Assembly (NCBI GenBank): GCA_947489325.1
Contig: CANLDA010000016.1
Location: 1 to 64,000, forward strand
Reading direction: 5' to 3'
DNA from: an uncultured Paracoccaceae bacterium
GTDB taxonomy: Bacteria > Pseudomonadota > Alphaproteobacteria > Rhodobacterales > Rhodobacteraceae
DNA: 64,000 nt
A program made the translations under genes and the position numbers. Positions 53,616 to 63,132 of the stretch are shown here, in pieces. The number at the start of each line of letters is the position of its first letter. The stretch's first letter is position 1. The notes below the pieces were generated by a model. It had not been told where the DNA came from and made no database searches. It saw only the letters and a list, made by a program, of their open reading frames with translations.

Positions 53616-54617
53616 TCAGTTAACGCGTGCCACCACGTAATCCGCTAAATCAACGAGCATGTCGCGGATATCGTGATCTGGTAGCTTTGCCATTGCAGTT
53701 TTGGCCTGTTCAGTCCAGGCAAGCGCGTCCTGACGTGTGGCTTCCAGCGTGCCGTGTTTGTTCAAAAGCATCAACGCATGTTCCAGATCGCCGTCAACCT
53801 GCTTGCCCTTTTCAATGGTGCGCATCCAAAAGGCACGCTCTTCAGCGTCGGCTTTGGCTACAGCCTTGATCACGGGCAGGGTCAACTTGCGTTCTCGAAA
53901 ATCATCCCCCACGTTTTTGCCCGTGGCCTTGGTGTCGCCTTGATAATCCAACAGATCATCCACGATTTGAAAGGCGATCCCCAAGGCATCGCCATAATCA
54001 AACAAGGCCTGAACCAGCGTTGCGTCGGCATCCGCAATTACGCCACCCACTTCGGTAGCGGCGGAAAACAGCGCCGCGGTCTTGCCGCGTACCACTTGCA
54101 GATACACGCTCTCATCTGTGCGCAAATCCTGCGCGGCGGTCAGTTGTAGTACCTCGCCTTCAGCGATGGTCGCCGAGGCATTGGACAGAATACGCAACAC
54201 GTCAATTGAGCCGGTTTCCGTCATCAATTGGAACGATCTGGAAAACAGATAATCCCCCACCAGAATCGATGATTTATTGTCCCACAGCAGATTCGCGGTC
54301 GGACGCCCCCGGCGTTGCGCGCTTTCATCGACAACATCATCATGCAACAAGGTTGCTGTGTGAATAAATTCCACAGTTGCGGCCAGATAATGGTGATACA
54401 CACCCTCATAGCCACACATTTTTGCCGCTGCCAGCGTCAGCATCGGGCGCAGGCGTTTGCCACCAGCATTCACCAGATGCGCGGTCACCTCTGGGATGCG
54501 TGGGGCATGTTTGCTGGCCATGCGCGCTTGAATTAGATCATTCACAGCGACCATATCGTTTTCCAATACAGCGGCCAGTGCCTCATGCGGTTTGGTTACA
54601 GCGTGGTCCAGACCCAT
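53616..54617 (-). CDS. Polyprenyl diphosphate synthase (octaprenyl/decaprenyl type)
   Basis: A 333-residue trans-prenyltransferase that builds the ubiquinone side chain. The first aspartate-rich motif is LLHDDVVDESAQRRGRPTAN (DDVVD) and the second is FQIVDDLLDYQGD. The small residues before the first motif suit long products; Rhodobacteraceae make ubiquinone-10, so decaprenyl is likely. ATG 54617 has ACAGGAG upstream. Convergent with ispE. Confidence 0.93.
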   Translation of the reverse strand: MGLDHAVTKPHEALAAVLENDMVAVNDLIQARMASKHAPRIPEVTAHLVNAGGKRLRPMLTLAAAKMCGYEGVYHHYLAATVEFIHTATLLHDDVVDESAQRRGRPTANLLWDNKSSILVGDYLFSRSFQLMTETGSIDVLRILSNASATIAEGEVLQLTAAQDLRTDESVYLQVVRGKTAALFSAATEVGGVIADADATLVQALFDYGDALGIAFQIVDDLLDYQGDTKATGKNVGDDFRERKLTLPVIKAVAKADAEERAFWMRTIEKGKQVDGDLEHALMLLNKHGTLEATRQDALAWTEQAKTAMAKLPDHDIRDMLVDLADYVVARVN

Positions 54618-54673
54618 CACACTCCTGTCACAAGGCTCGACAATGTCATGGCCTTGCCCTTACATCCGTGGTT

Positions 54674-54892
54674 ATGAAACAGCTTTTGCGAACAACCGAC
54701 CCGACGATCATGGCCTTTGCCAAAGTGCTCCTTGATGGCGAGGGTATAGACTGCTTTGAATTGGACGTAAATATGAGCGTGCTTGAAGGTGGCATAGGAC
54801 TTTTCCCGCGCCGGATGATGGTGCGTGAAGGCGATTACATTCGGGCACGGCGCGTCATGTCAGATAATGAAATCGCGATGGATCCTGCATGA
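54674..54892 (+). CDS. DUF2007 family protein
   Basis: A 72-residue protein. MKQLLRTTDPTIMAFAKVLL, then DGEGIDCFELDVNMSV, and MMVREGDYIRARRVM fit the DUF2007 (putative signal-transducing) family of small alpha/beta proteins. It overlaps the next gene by 4 bp (ATGA) and so is translated with a methyltransferase. Function unknown. Confidence 0.8.
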   Translation: MKQLLRTTDPTIMAFAKVLLDGEGIDCFELDVNMSVLEGGIGLFPRRMMVREGDYIRARRVMSDNEIAMDPA

Positions 54893-55638
54893 CCACAACC
54901 ACCAATGATTATCTTGGGGGGCAGGTGCGCATCACCCAACCAGCGCGGGGATATCGCGCAGGTATCGATGCGGTATTGCTGGCTGCCGCTACCCCGGCAA
55001 AACCGGGGCAATCGGTGCTTGAACTTGGGTGTGGGGTGGGCACGGCAAGCCTGTGTTTGGCCCAACGTGTGGCAGGGATTTCCGTAACCGGGGCCGAGTT
55101 GCAGCCCGAGATGGCCGAGCTTGCCCGTCTAAACGCGCGCCAGAACGGTCAGGATATGACGGTTTATACAGCGGATTTATCTGCTCTTCCGACGGAACTG
55201 CGCCAGCAAAGCTTTGATCACGTAATTGCTAACCCTCCCTATTTTGATCGAGAGCAAGGATTCGCTTCACCTGATGGCGCGCGTGAAACTGCTATGGGAG
55301 AGGGAATTGCGCTTTCTTCTTGGGTAAAGGTGGCCGCGAAACGTTTGAAACCGCGTGGTTATGCCAGTTTTGTCCATCGTGCAGAACGCCTGCCGGATTT
55401 GTTGGCAGCAGCAACGGGGATTTTGGGATCAATTGAAGTTATGCCGCTGCAGCCACGCCAGGGCCGCGCGTCTCATCTGATCTTAGTGCGAGCGCGCAAA
55501 GAGGGGCGCGCGCCATTTCGGCTGCATTCTTCAGTGATATTGCACACTGGCGACAGCCATCCCGGTGATCAGGATCATTATACATCCCAAATCAGTGCGG
55601 TGCTGCGCGATGGTGCCGCTCTATCATTTCCTAAGTAG
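54889..55638 (+). CDS. tRNA1(Val) (adenine(37)-N6)-methyltransferase-like protein
   Basis: A 249-residue class I methyltransferase of the TrmN6/YfiC group. Motif I VLELGCGVGTASLCLAQ, then GAELQPEMAELARLN, and the amino-methylation motif ANPPYFD show N6-adenine-type chemistry on RNA. The start overlaps the DUF2007 gene. A tRNA target is inferred from the family; related proteins also act on other RNA or proteins. Confidence 0.85.
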   Translation: MTTTTNDYLGGQVRITQPARGYRAGIDAVLLAAATPAKPGQSVLELGCGVGTASLCLAQRVAGISVTGAELQPEMAELARLNARQNGQDMTVYTADLSALPTELRQQSFDHVIANPPYFDREQGFASPDGARETAMGEGIALSSWVKVAAKRLKPRGYASFVHRAERLPDLLAAATGILGSIEVMPLQPRQGRASHLILVRARKEGRAPFRLHSSVILHTGDSHPGDQDHYTSQISAVLRDGAALSFPK

Positions 55639-55810
55639 AGTGTGCGAATCGCACCATGTGCCTAACTTTTTCTGCAATTTTCCGAGATGATTCGAAAATG
55701 CATAGGCGAATTTTCTCTTTGATGCCAATTCTCTGCGTTTGATGCGTGACAAGTTCAAAAATCTGTGGTGCACTTTCAATGTTAAACATCATCTTGAGAG
55801 GAGGACTGCC

Positions 55811-55975
55811 ATGAGCGTGAGCTCGCATTTGGAAGAACTGAGGAAGAAACACGAAAACCTCTCGGTGAAGGTTGAGACGGAACAACGCTCTCCCGGATCG
55901 AATGACATTGATATTGCAGAATTGAAGAAACAAAAACTACGGCTCAAAGAAGAGATTGCTCGCCTGTCGGCATAA
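55811..55975 (+). CDS. DUF465 (YdcH-like) small coiled-coil protein
   Basis: A 54-residue, highly charged helical protein (SSHLEELRKKHENLSVKVETE then ELKKQKLRLKEEIARL), a typical DUF465/YdcH length and composition. AGAGGAGG is a strong ribosome site. The 172 bp upstream holds no gene I can support. Function unknown. Confidence 0.85.
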   Translation: MSVSSHLEELRKKHENLSVKVETEQRSPGSNDIDIAELKKQKLRLKEEIARLSA

Positions 55976-55994
55976 CTTCATGACTTTCCAAATG

Positions 55995-56023
55995 CCCCGC
56001 TTCTGTTCTGAGGCGGGGTTTTT
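55995..56023 (+). terminator. Terminator of the DUF465 gene
   Basis: CCCCGC (55995-56000) and GCGGGG (56013-56018) form a hairpin, followed by TTTTT. It lies 19 bp after the stop. Confidence 0.88.
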
Positions 56024-56035
56024 ATGTGCCTAAAC

Positions 56036-56899
56036 CTATTTGCTGACACTGGCGCGTGTGGCGATCACGGCCCCTCCAGTGACCAGCAATGCGGCAAACA
56101 GCAACGACCAGCTGGGTGCTGCAATGCCCGCAAGCACAAGAATCAAGGTCGACAGCAACGGGGCAGCGTAAGATGCGGTGCCCAACAGTTGAATGTCACC
56201 GCGTTTCACACCGATGTCCCACACATAAAACGCAAGCCCCACTGGCCCAAGGCCCAGCCCAATTGCGGATGCCCAGCCGATGGTTCCCTGGGGCCAGACG
56301 GTGTCTTCGATTACGATGTGCAATCCGGCTGACAATAGTGCCGTTGTCAGACAGAACACGGCAACCGTTTCAGTGGGCGCATCTCCCAATCGACGTGACA
56401 AGACGGAGTAACCGGCCCAGGTCACTGCGCAGGCCAGCGCCAGCATATATCCGGGCAAGGAGGCTATGTTAAAGCCCGTGCCGCTACCAGTAATGATCAG
56501 CGCTGCACCTGCAAACCCACATAAAGCCCCGACAATATGCCCTTTGCGCAGGGTTTCACCGGGTAAAAGGCCAGAAAAGACAACGATCAACAAAGGCCAA
56601 AGATAGGCGATCAACCCAGCCTCGGCTGCTGGGGCCAGTCGCAAGGCGCTGAAATACAGAGCGTGGTAGCCAAACAGTCCAACGGTTCCGAAAACGTATA
56701 CGTGTAAGGGCACCTGCCGCAGGATGCTGAACTGACCCGTCTTGGCTGTCCAGATCAAACCAATCGCCCCCCCGATGGTAAAACATATCGCATTCAACAA
56801 AAGTGGGGGTGTCGGCGCTGTTCCCACGGTGAACAACGCTAGAAGGGACCAAAGCAGAACGGCAATGAAACCCACAGTAGTTGCGCGTTGTCGTGTCAT
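56036..56899 (-). CDS. DMT superfamily (EamA) transporter
   Basis: A 287-residue inner-membrane protein with about ten transmembrane helices in two EamA repeats (GTVGLFGYHALYFSALRLAP; LLSTLILVLAGIAAPSWSLL). Probably an exporter of amino acids or aromatic compounds. It is unrelated in detail to the EamA protein at 14.7 kb. Stands alone between two terminators. Substrate unknown. Confidence 0.88.
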   Translation of the reverse strand: MTRQRATTVGFIAVLLWSLLALFTVGTAPTPPLLLNAICFTIGGAIGLIWTAKTGQFSILRQVPLHVYVFGTVGLFGYHALYFSALRLAPAAEAGLIAYLWPLLIVVFSGLLPGETLRKGHIVGALCGFAGAALIITGSGTGFNIASLPGYMLALACAVTWAGYSVLSRRLGDAPTETVAVFCLTTALLSAGLHIVIEDTVWPQGTIGWASAIGLGLGPVGLAFYVWDIGVKRGDIQLLGTASYAAPLLSTLILVLAGIAAPSWSLLFAALLVTGGAVIATRASVSK

Positions 56900-56952
56900 G
56901 TTTGGCCTTCCGTAAATATGAATGTGGATACTATCGAGTGGCTGAAAACAGT

Positions 56953-56980
56953 AAAGGGCCGATCAAATGATCGGCCCTTT
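56953..56980 (-). terminator. Terminator of phaB
   Basis: AAAGGGCCGATCA-aa-TGATCGGCCCTTT is a perfect 13-bp stem. It follows the phaB stop by about 20 bp on the minus strand, ending in TTT. Confidence 0.92.
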
Positions 56981-57000
56981 GGATTGTCATATGGATGACG

Positions 57001-57723
57001 TCAGGCGAAGAATTGTGCGCCGTTCGCCGAGATTGTGGAGCCATTCACAAATCCTGCATCGTCAGAAGCAAGGAAAGCCACGCAGCGCGCGATTTCTTCT
57101 GGCTCGCCCAGACGACCTGCTGGGATCTGGCTGATGATGGAATCACGCACTTTTTCAGGCACAGCCATGACCATTTCCGTGGCGATATAACCGGGACAAA
57201 CCGCGTTGGCAGTGATGCCTGCGCGCGCGCCTTCTTGGGCCAATGATTTCACGATACCCAGATCACCTGCCTTGGTCGCGGCATAGTTCACTTGAGCGAA
57301 CTGACCTTTTTGCCCATTGATCGAGCTGATGACGATGATACGGCCGAATTTGCGTTCACGCATGCCGGGCCAAACGGGGTGAACAGTGTTGAAAACACCT
57401 GTCAGGTTGGTGTCGATCACCTGATGCCATTGTTCTGGTGTCATCTTGTGGAAAGGCGCGTCGCGGGTGATGCCTGCGTTGGCGACAACCACGTCAATCG
57501 GGCCAAGGTCTGCTTCGACCTGTGCGATACCTGCCGCGCTGTCTTCGTAATTGGCGACATTCCACTTGTAGGTCTTAATGCCGGTTTCTTTGGTGAACTT
57601 TGCCGCCGCTTCATCGTTGCCTGCATAGGTCGCGGCGACGGCATAACCGTCCGCCTTCAATTTCTTTGAAATCGCTTCTCCGATACCGCGTGATCCACCG
57701 GTGACGAGTGCTACTCTTGCCAT
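57001..57723 (-). CDS. phaB: Acetoacetyl-CoA reductase
   Basis: A 240-residue short-chain dehydrogenase that reduces acetoacetyl-CoA to (R)-3-hydroxybutyryl-CoA for polyhydroxybutyrate. TGGSRGIG (8-15) binds NADPH. The catalytic Ser, Tyr and Lys are in IVISSINGQKGQFAQVNYAATKAG, split at about 133-155, and VCPGYIATEMV is the PhaB-type loop. CGGAGGAA precedes ATG 57723. Its partner phaA is upstream on the same strand, beyond a terminator. phaC is not in the window. Confidence 0.94.
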   Translation of the reverse strand: MARVALVTGGSRGIGEAISKKLKADGYAVAATYAGNDEAAAKFTKETGIKTYKWNVANYEDSAAGIAQVEADLGPIDVVVANAGITRDAPFHKMTPEQWHQVIDTNLTGVFNTVHPVWPGMRERKFGRIIVISSINGQKGQFAQVNYAATKAGDLGIVKSLAQEGARAGITANAVCPGYIATEMVMAVPEKVRDSIISQIPAGRLGEPEEIARCVAFLASDDAGFVNGSTISANGAQFFA

Positions 57724-57863
57724 GATATTCCTCCGATCTGGCGTAATTCCCTTGGTAATTCTGTTACGCATTAATGCAATGATTTGCAATATTATTGCGC
57801 ACGCGAATTGCCGCAGCGCAGCTATTTTTGCAAAATAATGTGAAATTCAGATGTCGTTGTTAC

Positions 57864-57891
57864 AAAAAAGGGCGCCGTGTCGGCGCCCTTT
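57864..57891 (-). terminator. Terminator between phaA and phaB
   Basis: AAAGGGCGCCG-tgt-CGGCGCCCTTT is a perfect 11-bp stem, and the A run at 57864-57869 gives a T tract on the minus strand. It follows phaA, so phaA and phaB are at least partly separate transcripts. Confidence 0.92.
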
Positions 57892-57920
57892 GAGAATCAT
57901 GTCTAACGTGACGTGCCCAA

Positions 57921-59099
57921 TTACGGGCGCTCTAGGCACATAGCCACGCCCATGCCGCCACCGATGCACAATGTTGCGAGGCCTTTTTTGGCGTCGCGGC
58001 GTTTCATTTCAAACAACAAGGTGTTCAGAATGCGCGCGCCAGATGCGCCGATTGGGTGACCAATGGCAATCGCGCCGCCGTTCACGTTGACGATTTCAGG
58101 ATCCCAACCCATGTCCTTGTTCACGGCGCAGGCTTGTGCGGCGAAGGCTTCGTTGGCTTCGACCAGATCCAAATCCCCGACAGACCAACCGGCCTTTTCC
58201 AGCGCTTTGCGGCTGGCGTTGATCGGGCCGACGCCCATGATGGACGGATCAAGACCTGCGGTGGCATAAGATGCGATGCGTGCCAGCGGCTCGATGCCGC
58301 GTTTCTCGGCTTCATCCGCGCTCATCAGCAAGGCAGCAGCGGCACCATCGTTCAGGCCCGATGCATTTGCCGCAGTCACTGATCCGCCGTCACGAACAAA
58401 TGCAGGGCGCAGCTTTTGCATGGCTTCCATGGTGGCGCCGTGACGGATATATTCGTCGCTGTCCACGGTGATGTCACCTTTGCGGGTTTTCACAATGAAG
58501 GGGGTGATCTCATCGGAAAATTTCCCTGCCTTTTGAGCAGCTTCTGCTTTATTTTGCGAGGCTACGGCAAAGGCATCCTGCATATCACGACTGATCTGCC
58601 ATTGGTTGGCGACGTTTTCGGCTGTTTGACCCATGTGATAGCCGTTGAAGGCATCCCACAGACCATCGCGGATCATGGAGTCGATATATTTCATATCGCC
58701 CATTTTGTGACCTGCCCGCAGGTGCGCAACATGGGGAGAGAGGGTCATGTTTTCCTGACCGCCGGCCGCCACGATAGAAGCGTCACCCAACTGGATGTGC
58801 TGTGCCCCTAAAGCAACGGCGCGCAGACCAGAGCCACATACCTGATTAATGCCCCAAGCAGAGCCTTCGACGGGCAACCCAGCATTAATGTGGGCCTGAC
58901 GTGCAGGGTTTTGACCTTGGCCAGCGCTCAGCACTTGCCCCAAAATGGTTTCACTAACGTCGGCCTTGTCGATGCCGGCGCGTTCAACGATTGCCTCAAG
59001 GACAGTCTTTCCCAGATCATGTGCGGGCGTGTTGGCGAATGATCCGCCAAAGCTGCCGACAGCCGTACGCGCTGCCGAAGCGATAACTACGTTGGTCAT
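57921..59099 (-). CDS. phaA: Acetyl-CoA C-acetyltransferase (thiolase)
   Basis: A 392-residue biosynthetic thiolase condensing two acetyl-CoA to acetoacetyl-CoA. Active residues: the acyl-carrying cysteine in [15 protein letters not shown] (about residue 88), the histidine in [16 protein letters not shown] and the last cysteine in [17 protein letters not shown] 59099 has TAGAGGACA upstream. With phaB it supplies polyhydroxybutyrate precursors. Confidence 0.95.
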   Translation of the reverse strand: MTNVVIASAARTAVGSFGGSFANTPAHDLGKTVLEAIVERAGIDKADVSETILGQVLSAGQGQNPARQAHINAGLPVEGSAWGINQVCGSGLRAVALGAQHIQLGDASIVAAGGQENMTLSPHVAHLRAGHKMGDMKYIDSMIRDGLWDAFNGYHMGQTAENVANQWQISRDMQDAFAVASQNKAEAAQKAGKFSDEITPFIVKTRKGDITVDSDEYIRHGATMEAMQKLRPAFVRDGGSVTAANASGLNDGAAAALLMSADEAEKRGIEPLARIASYATAGLDPSIMGVGPINASRKALEKAGWSVGDLDLVEANEAFAAQACAVNKDMGWDPEIVNVNGGAIAIGHPIGASGARILNTLLFEMKRRDAKKGLATLCIGGGMGVAMCLERP

Positions 59100-59249
59100 A
59101 TGTGTGTCCTCTACCAAATGTTGGGCCAAAGAGGAGCCCGTTCGCGCGCATAACGCAAGCCCGGTCCCTTCAATTAGTTTGGTAAATAGCTGATTTTCTG
59201 CGTTGCGGCAACTGACAGCATGTCTCAGCCTATGGTCAGGGTGTCGTTT

Positions 59250-60101
59250 TTAGGCTGACTTGCGTCGGCGGTTGCCCTTGGCCTTATTGTCTTTCCAAGG
59301 TGGCGACACGGTTGGCGCCCCGAAAAGAAACCCTTGAAGGCAATCAAATCCAAGCTGTTTCAGTATCTCTGCATCTTCTGGGGATTCAACGCGCCCGGCC
59401 ACGGTGTACATGTCAAATTGTTGGGCAATGGCTGTCATCGCGCCGACCAATATCTGATTTTCCCGATCCATCGCGATATTCCGGGTGAATTGCCCGTCAA
59501 CTTTGATGATGTCAAAGAAGAAGTCCTTGAAAAATCGAAAGGATGTCGCGCCAGCACCATAATCATCCAACGCAAAAGAGACCCCCTGCATTTGCATATC
59601 ATCCATAAAGTCAGTGACGTGTTCCGGCACCTGCATGGCAGAACTTTCGGAAATTTCTAGAATGAGCCGCTCAGCAATGTCTTCGCGACGGGCCAAGCCA
59701 CGTTTCAGGCTGTTGATCCACCGCTTGAACCCGATAGAGCGCGCCGACATATTGATTGAAAGGCGCACGTCTGGTTGTTGCACCAACGTATGCAATCCAA
59801 GTTCAAGTGCGAGACAATCCAACATCCGGCCGGTCTCGGTATCTGACACGGCCCCCATGAAATCCTTGGCCGGAATCACACGCCCGGTGTCATCCAAAAC
59901 CCGAATCAGCCCCTCATAAAAGGCGGGCGCCTTGTGATCATAGGCGCTGACAACCGGTTGATAGGCCAGCATCACCTGCTTGTGTGCAATGGCATCTTCG
60001 ACCATCTTCATGGTCGAACTGTCCCGATGTGTGACGGCATAATCTAGCGGACTTGTCTGGCCCGGATTGTCGGCCATATGCATTCGTTTGCGGCGGTTCA
60101 T
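59250..60101 (-). CDS. EAL domain protein, probably without phosphodiesterase activity
   Basis: A 283-residue stand-alone EAL domain. c-di-GMP residues present: Glu63 (YEGLIRV, EGL for EAL), Asn117, Glu149, Asp179-Asp180 (ALDDYGAG), Lys200 (IKVDG) and Gln256. The AEGVE motif reads AGRVE, so the conserved glutamate of that motif is Gly236. This loss should abolish or strongly reduce hydrolysis; the protein may bind c-di-GMP as a sensor. ATG 60101 has GGGAG upstream. No fused sensory domain. Confidence 0.88.
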   Translation of the reverse strand: MNRRKRMHMADNPGQTSPLDYAVTHRDSSTMKMVEDAIAHKQVMLAYQPVVSAYDHKAPAFYEGLIRVLDDTGRVIPAKDFMGAVSDTETGRMLDCLALELGLHTLVQQPDVRLSINMSARSIGFKRWINSLKRGLARREDIAERLILEISESSAMQVPEHVTDFMDDMQMQGVSFALDDYGAGATSFRFFKDFFFDIIKVDGQFTRNIAMDRENQILVGAMTAIAQQFDMYTVAGRVESPEDAEILKQLGFDCLQGFLFGAPTVSPPWKDNKAKGNRRRKSA

Positions 60102-60211
60102 GCAGCAGCTCCCAGAGAGTGGTTGCGTCAGAATGTGGCCATAGCAATGAACAAGGGCTTAAATGGCGGATTTGTGAAAAGTTTTACGCAGCATGGAAAA
60201 GGGTGGAAATA

Positions 60212-60787
60212 ATGACAGATAGATGTGGCTGGGTCGGGCTGGAACAAATTTATGTGGACTATCATGATACCGAATGGGGCGTGCCCGAATATGACAGCCG
60301 TGCCTTGTGGGAAAAGCTGATCCTTGATGGGTTTCAAGCCGGGTTGAGTTGGCTAACAATTCTGAAGAAGAGAGATAATTTTCGCGAGGCTTTTCAGGGG
60401 TTTGACCCAAATGTGATTGCCACATGGGATGAAGTGGACGTACAGCGCCTGTTGGGGAACGCGGGCATCATTCGACACCGCGGAAAGATAGAAGCAACCA
60501 TAGGAAATGCCCGTGCCTGGCAGGTCATTGAGGCCCGTGAAGGGTTTGATAATTACCTGTGGAAATACGTTGGTGGCGCACCTTTGCAAAACCACTGGGG
60601 CACATTGGCCGAGGTGCCTGCACAAACCGATATTTCCAAGCAAATTTCCAAAGATTTGAAGAAAGAAGGGTTCAAATTTTGCGGACCAACCATTGTCTAT
60701 GCCTTTATGCAGGCGGTGGGCATGGTGAATGACCATCTGGTGACCTGTCCATGCCATGCCGGATTGGCAGAAAGTCGCAATGACTAA
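60212..60787 (+). CDS. tag: DNA-3-methyladenine glycosylase I
   Basis: A 191-residue base-excision enzyme removing 3-methyladenine. Zinc site: Cys5 and His18 at the N-terminus, with the C-terminal CPCHAG supplying His and Cys. Core block DGFQAGLSWLTILKKRDNFR is typical of Tag. ATG 60212 has GGTGGAA upstream. Single gene divergent from the EAL gene; 149 bp separate it from era. Confidence 0.93.
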   Translation: MTDRCGWVGLEQIYVDYHDTEWGVPEYDSRALWEKLILDGFQAGLSWLTILKKRDNFREAFQGFDPNVIATWDEVDVQRLLGNAGIIRHRGKIEATIGNARAWQVIEAREGFDNYLWKYVGGAPLQNHWGTLAEVPAQTDISKQISKDLKKEGFKFCGPTIVYAFMQAVGMVNDHLVTCPCHAGLAESRND

Positions 60788-60936
60788 CACTCTGAGTGAC
60801 TCTTAACATATTTCCTTCGCTGATCATGGTGCTGTGCGTGGTTCGGATCACTATGAACCATGCCACTTTGATGATTCATCTGGTGATTGGCTGCGATATC
60901 CTGTAGGCCTGCGCCGTTCCAAAATGAGATAGAATA

Positions 60937-61842
60937 ATGAGCACACGTGCCGGATTTGTGGCCTTGATTGGCGAACCCAATGCTGGGAAATCAACATTGA
61001 CCAACCGTATGGTGGGGGCAAAGGTATCCATCGTTACCCACAAGGTGCAAACCACGCGGGCCCGCATTCGCGGGGTGGCACTGGAAGGTGACAGCCAGAT
61101 CGTGTTCGTGGACACGCCCGGCCTGTTTCGCCCGCGTCGTCGTCTGGATCGCGCAATGGTCGCGGCCGCTTGGGGGGGCGCTGCCGATGCGGATGTGATC
61201 GTGCTGATGGTCGAGGCGCATCGCGGAGTGACTGAAGGTGTCGAACGCATTCTGGAAGGGCTGGAAGATATCGGCAAGGGCCGCAAAGTCGCGCTCGCAA
61301 TTAACAAAATCGACAAAGTCGAAGCGCCTGTTCTGTTGAGCCTGACAAAAGATTTGAACAGCCGCTATGAGTTCGCCGAAACATTCATGATCTCCGCCGA
61401 AAAAGGTTTTGGAGCAAAAGATCTGAAAGAATGGTTGGCAAAAGAGTTGCCAGAAGGCCCGTGGCTGTATCCAGAGGATCAGATTGCTGATTTGCCGATG
61501 CGGATGATTGCAGCGGAAATTACCCGTGAGAAATTGACTCTGCGCCTGCATCAGGAATTGCCGTACCAAATGACGGTGGAGACTGAACATTGGGAAGAAC
61601 GCAAAGATGGGTCTGCCCGAATTGATCAATTTATCTATGTCATGCGCGATGGGCATAAAGGGATCGTACTGGGCAAAAAAGGAGAAACCGTCAAAGCCGT
61701 CAGCAAAGCCGCACGTGAAGAACTAGAAGAGTTCCTTGGTCGCCGCGTGCATTTGTTCTTACAAATCAAGGTGCGCCCGAATTGGCTTGAAGAAGCAGAA
61801 CGTTATTCCGAGATGGGGTTGAATTTCAAGGACGGCAACTGA
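60937..61842 (+). CDS. era: GTPase Era
   Basis: A 301-residue GTPase that binds the 3' end of 16S rRNA during 30S assembly. G motifs: GEPNAGKST (12-20), DTPG (about 59-62) and NKID (about 124-127). The C-terminal KH domain holds VLGKKGETVKAVSKAAREEL. Its usual companion rnc is far away. It shares one base with DUF1491, so the two are coupled. Confidence 0.95.
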   Translation: MSTRAGFVALIGEPNAGKSTLTNRMVGAKVSIVTHKVQTTRARIRGVALEGDSQIVFVDTPGLFRPRRRLDRAMVAAAWGGAADADVIVLMVEAHRGVTEGVERILEGLEDIGKGRKVALAINKIDKVEAPVLLSLTKDLNSRYEFAETFMISAEKGFGAKDLKEWLAKELPEGPWLYPEDQIADLPMRMIAAEITREKLTLRLHQELPYQMTVETEHWEERKDGSARIDQFIYVMRDGHKGIVLGKKGETVKAVSKAAREELEEFLGRRVHLFLQIKVRPNWLEEAERYSEMGLNFKDGN

Positions 61843-62174
61843 TGGCGCGACTGACGGCCGAATTTTGGGTTCAGGCCTATTTGGCGCGGTTACGGGTGAT
61901 GGACATCCCCGGATTTTTGGTGATGCATGGCGACAACACAGCCGGGGCTGTTTTAATTAAGATGAATACATTGGATGGAAACGCGAGTGTTTATCAACGC
62001 AGTTTTGATCTGATGACAGGTGCACGTCAGTGGGTGGTTCTGTGCGACGGCCCCGAAAGCGACGTAGATCAAGCGATTGTTAAACAGCAAAGTTTTGATC
62101 CTGATCTATGGGTTGTTGAAGTCGAAGACCGTCAGGGACGTCACTTGTTGGATGAACCGGGTTTGTCCGATTAA
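61842..62174 (+). CDS. DUF1491 family protein
   Basis: A 110-residue protein of DUF1491 (ARLTAEFWVQAYLARLRVMD, then VLIKMNTLDGNASVYQRS and DPDLWVVEVEDRQGRHLLDE), found in alphaproteobacteria mostly next to era and recO. Start shares a base with the era stop. The context hints at a role in ribosome or DNA maintenance, but none is known. Confidence 0.85.
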   Translation: MARLTAEFWVQAYLARLRVMDIPGFLVMHGDNTAGAVLIKMNTLDGNASVYQRSFDLMTGARQWVVLCDGPESDVDQAIVKQQSFDPDLWVVEVEDRQGRHLLDEPGLSD

Positions 62175-62272
62175 GGTGTTGGTAAAATGTGTGCGCTGAC
62201 GCGCACGCTTGATCTCTCAGAGAAATCTGTTCCAGATTTCGCTTCGGGTGCCTCTGGAGGGGACGTTTTTTC

Positions 62273-62297
62273 CAAGAAAAACCCGGCGTTTTTCTTG
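62273..62297. terminator. Hairpin in the DUF1491-recO gap, possible terminator
   Basis: CAAGAAAAAC-ccggc-GTTTTTCTTG has perfect 10-base arms. The rising arm ends in GTTTTTCTTG, but the stem is AT-rich and the T residues are inside it, so termination would be weak. A second hairpin, GTGCGC-tga-CGCGCAC-like, occurs near 62190-62205. No gene is supported in the 235-bp gap. Confidence 0.45.
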
Positions 62298-62409
62298 AAG
62301 ACAATACCTTGGTTTGAGTTTGCATCGCCAAGAAGGGCAAGGCCCATACCACGAGACGCGGTGCAATTTATCAGTTTCAAGTTTGTCGTGCCACTCGTAT
62401 TGTCGCCCC

Positions 62410-63132
62410 ATGGAATGGCATGACACTGGATTTGTATTGACCAGCCGTAAGCATGGCGAAACGTCGGTGATCCTAGAGATGTTTACCGAGGAACATGGAC
62501 GCTGTGCGGGAATTGTACGTGGGGGTGTCAGTCGCAAATTGACCCCAATTCTGCAGCCGGGATCACAACTTGATGTGATGTGGCGTGCGCGCCTTGAAGA
62601 TCATATCGGAACGTTTGTTGTAGAGCCGGTGCGGAGCCGTGCATATGCTCTTGGGGACCGGATGGCGCTTGCTGGTCTGAATGCGGTCACGTCGCTGTTG
62701 TCGTTCTGCCTTCCTGAACGGGAAGCGCATGAAGCTCTTTATCGCCGTTCAGAGCAACTTTTGGATTTGCTGGGCAATAATGACCTGTGGCCGCTGGCAT
62801 TCCTTCGTTGGGAGTTGGCGTTGCTAGAGGAGCTTGGGTTTGGTTTGGATCTTGAAACCTGTGCTGTGACAGGTGCGCGTGAAGGGTTGATCTATGTGTC
62901 TCCAAAATCGGGGCGTGCGGTCTCAGAGAGGGGTGCGGGCGAATGGGCAGATCGACTGTTACCGATGCCCTTGTGTCTCGTTGGCAAGGGGGATGCCCCC
63001 AATGAAGAGATAGTGAGTGCGTTGCACACCACTGGATATTTTCTGGAAAACCGTTTTGCCCCCTCATTGGGAAACAATCCGCTTCCAGAGGCCCGCGGAC
63101 GCTTTGTGGATCAGCTTATTCGGCGGTTGTGA
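62410..63132 (+). CDS. recO: DNA repair protein RecO
   Basis: A 240-residue recombination mediator that loads RecA with RecF and RecR. The N-terminal OB fold starts [20 protein letters not shown], and the helical domain includes [23 protein letters not shown] and [14 protein letters not shown]. The zinc-finger cysteines of some RecO proteins are reduced to one. ATG 62410 is chosen by homology. It overlaps the convergent META gene by 17 bp. Confidence 0.94.
   Translation: MEWHDTGFVLTSRKHGETSVILEMFTEEHGRCAGIVRGGVSRKLTPILQPGSQLDVMWRARLEDHIGTFVVEPVRSRAYALGDRMALAGLNAVTSLLSFCLPEREAHEALYRRSEQLLDLLGNNDLWPLAFLRWELALLEELGFGLDLETCAVTGAREGLIYVSPKSGRAVSERGAGEWADRLLPMPLCLVGKGDAPNEEIVSALHTTGYFLENRFAPSLGNNPLPEARGRFVDQLIRRL

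Noticed and set aside
62187-62423. A 78-codon plus-strand frame in the DUF1491-recO gap
   Set aside because: No ribosome site, no recognisable domain, and it overlaps the recO start; the gap mainly holds hairpins.
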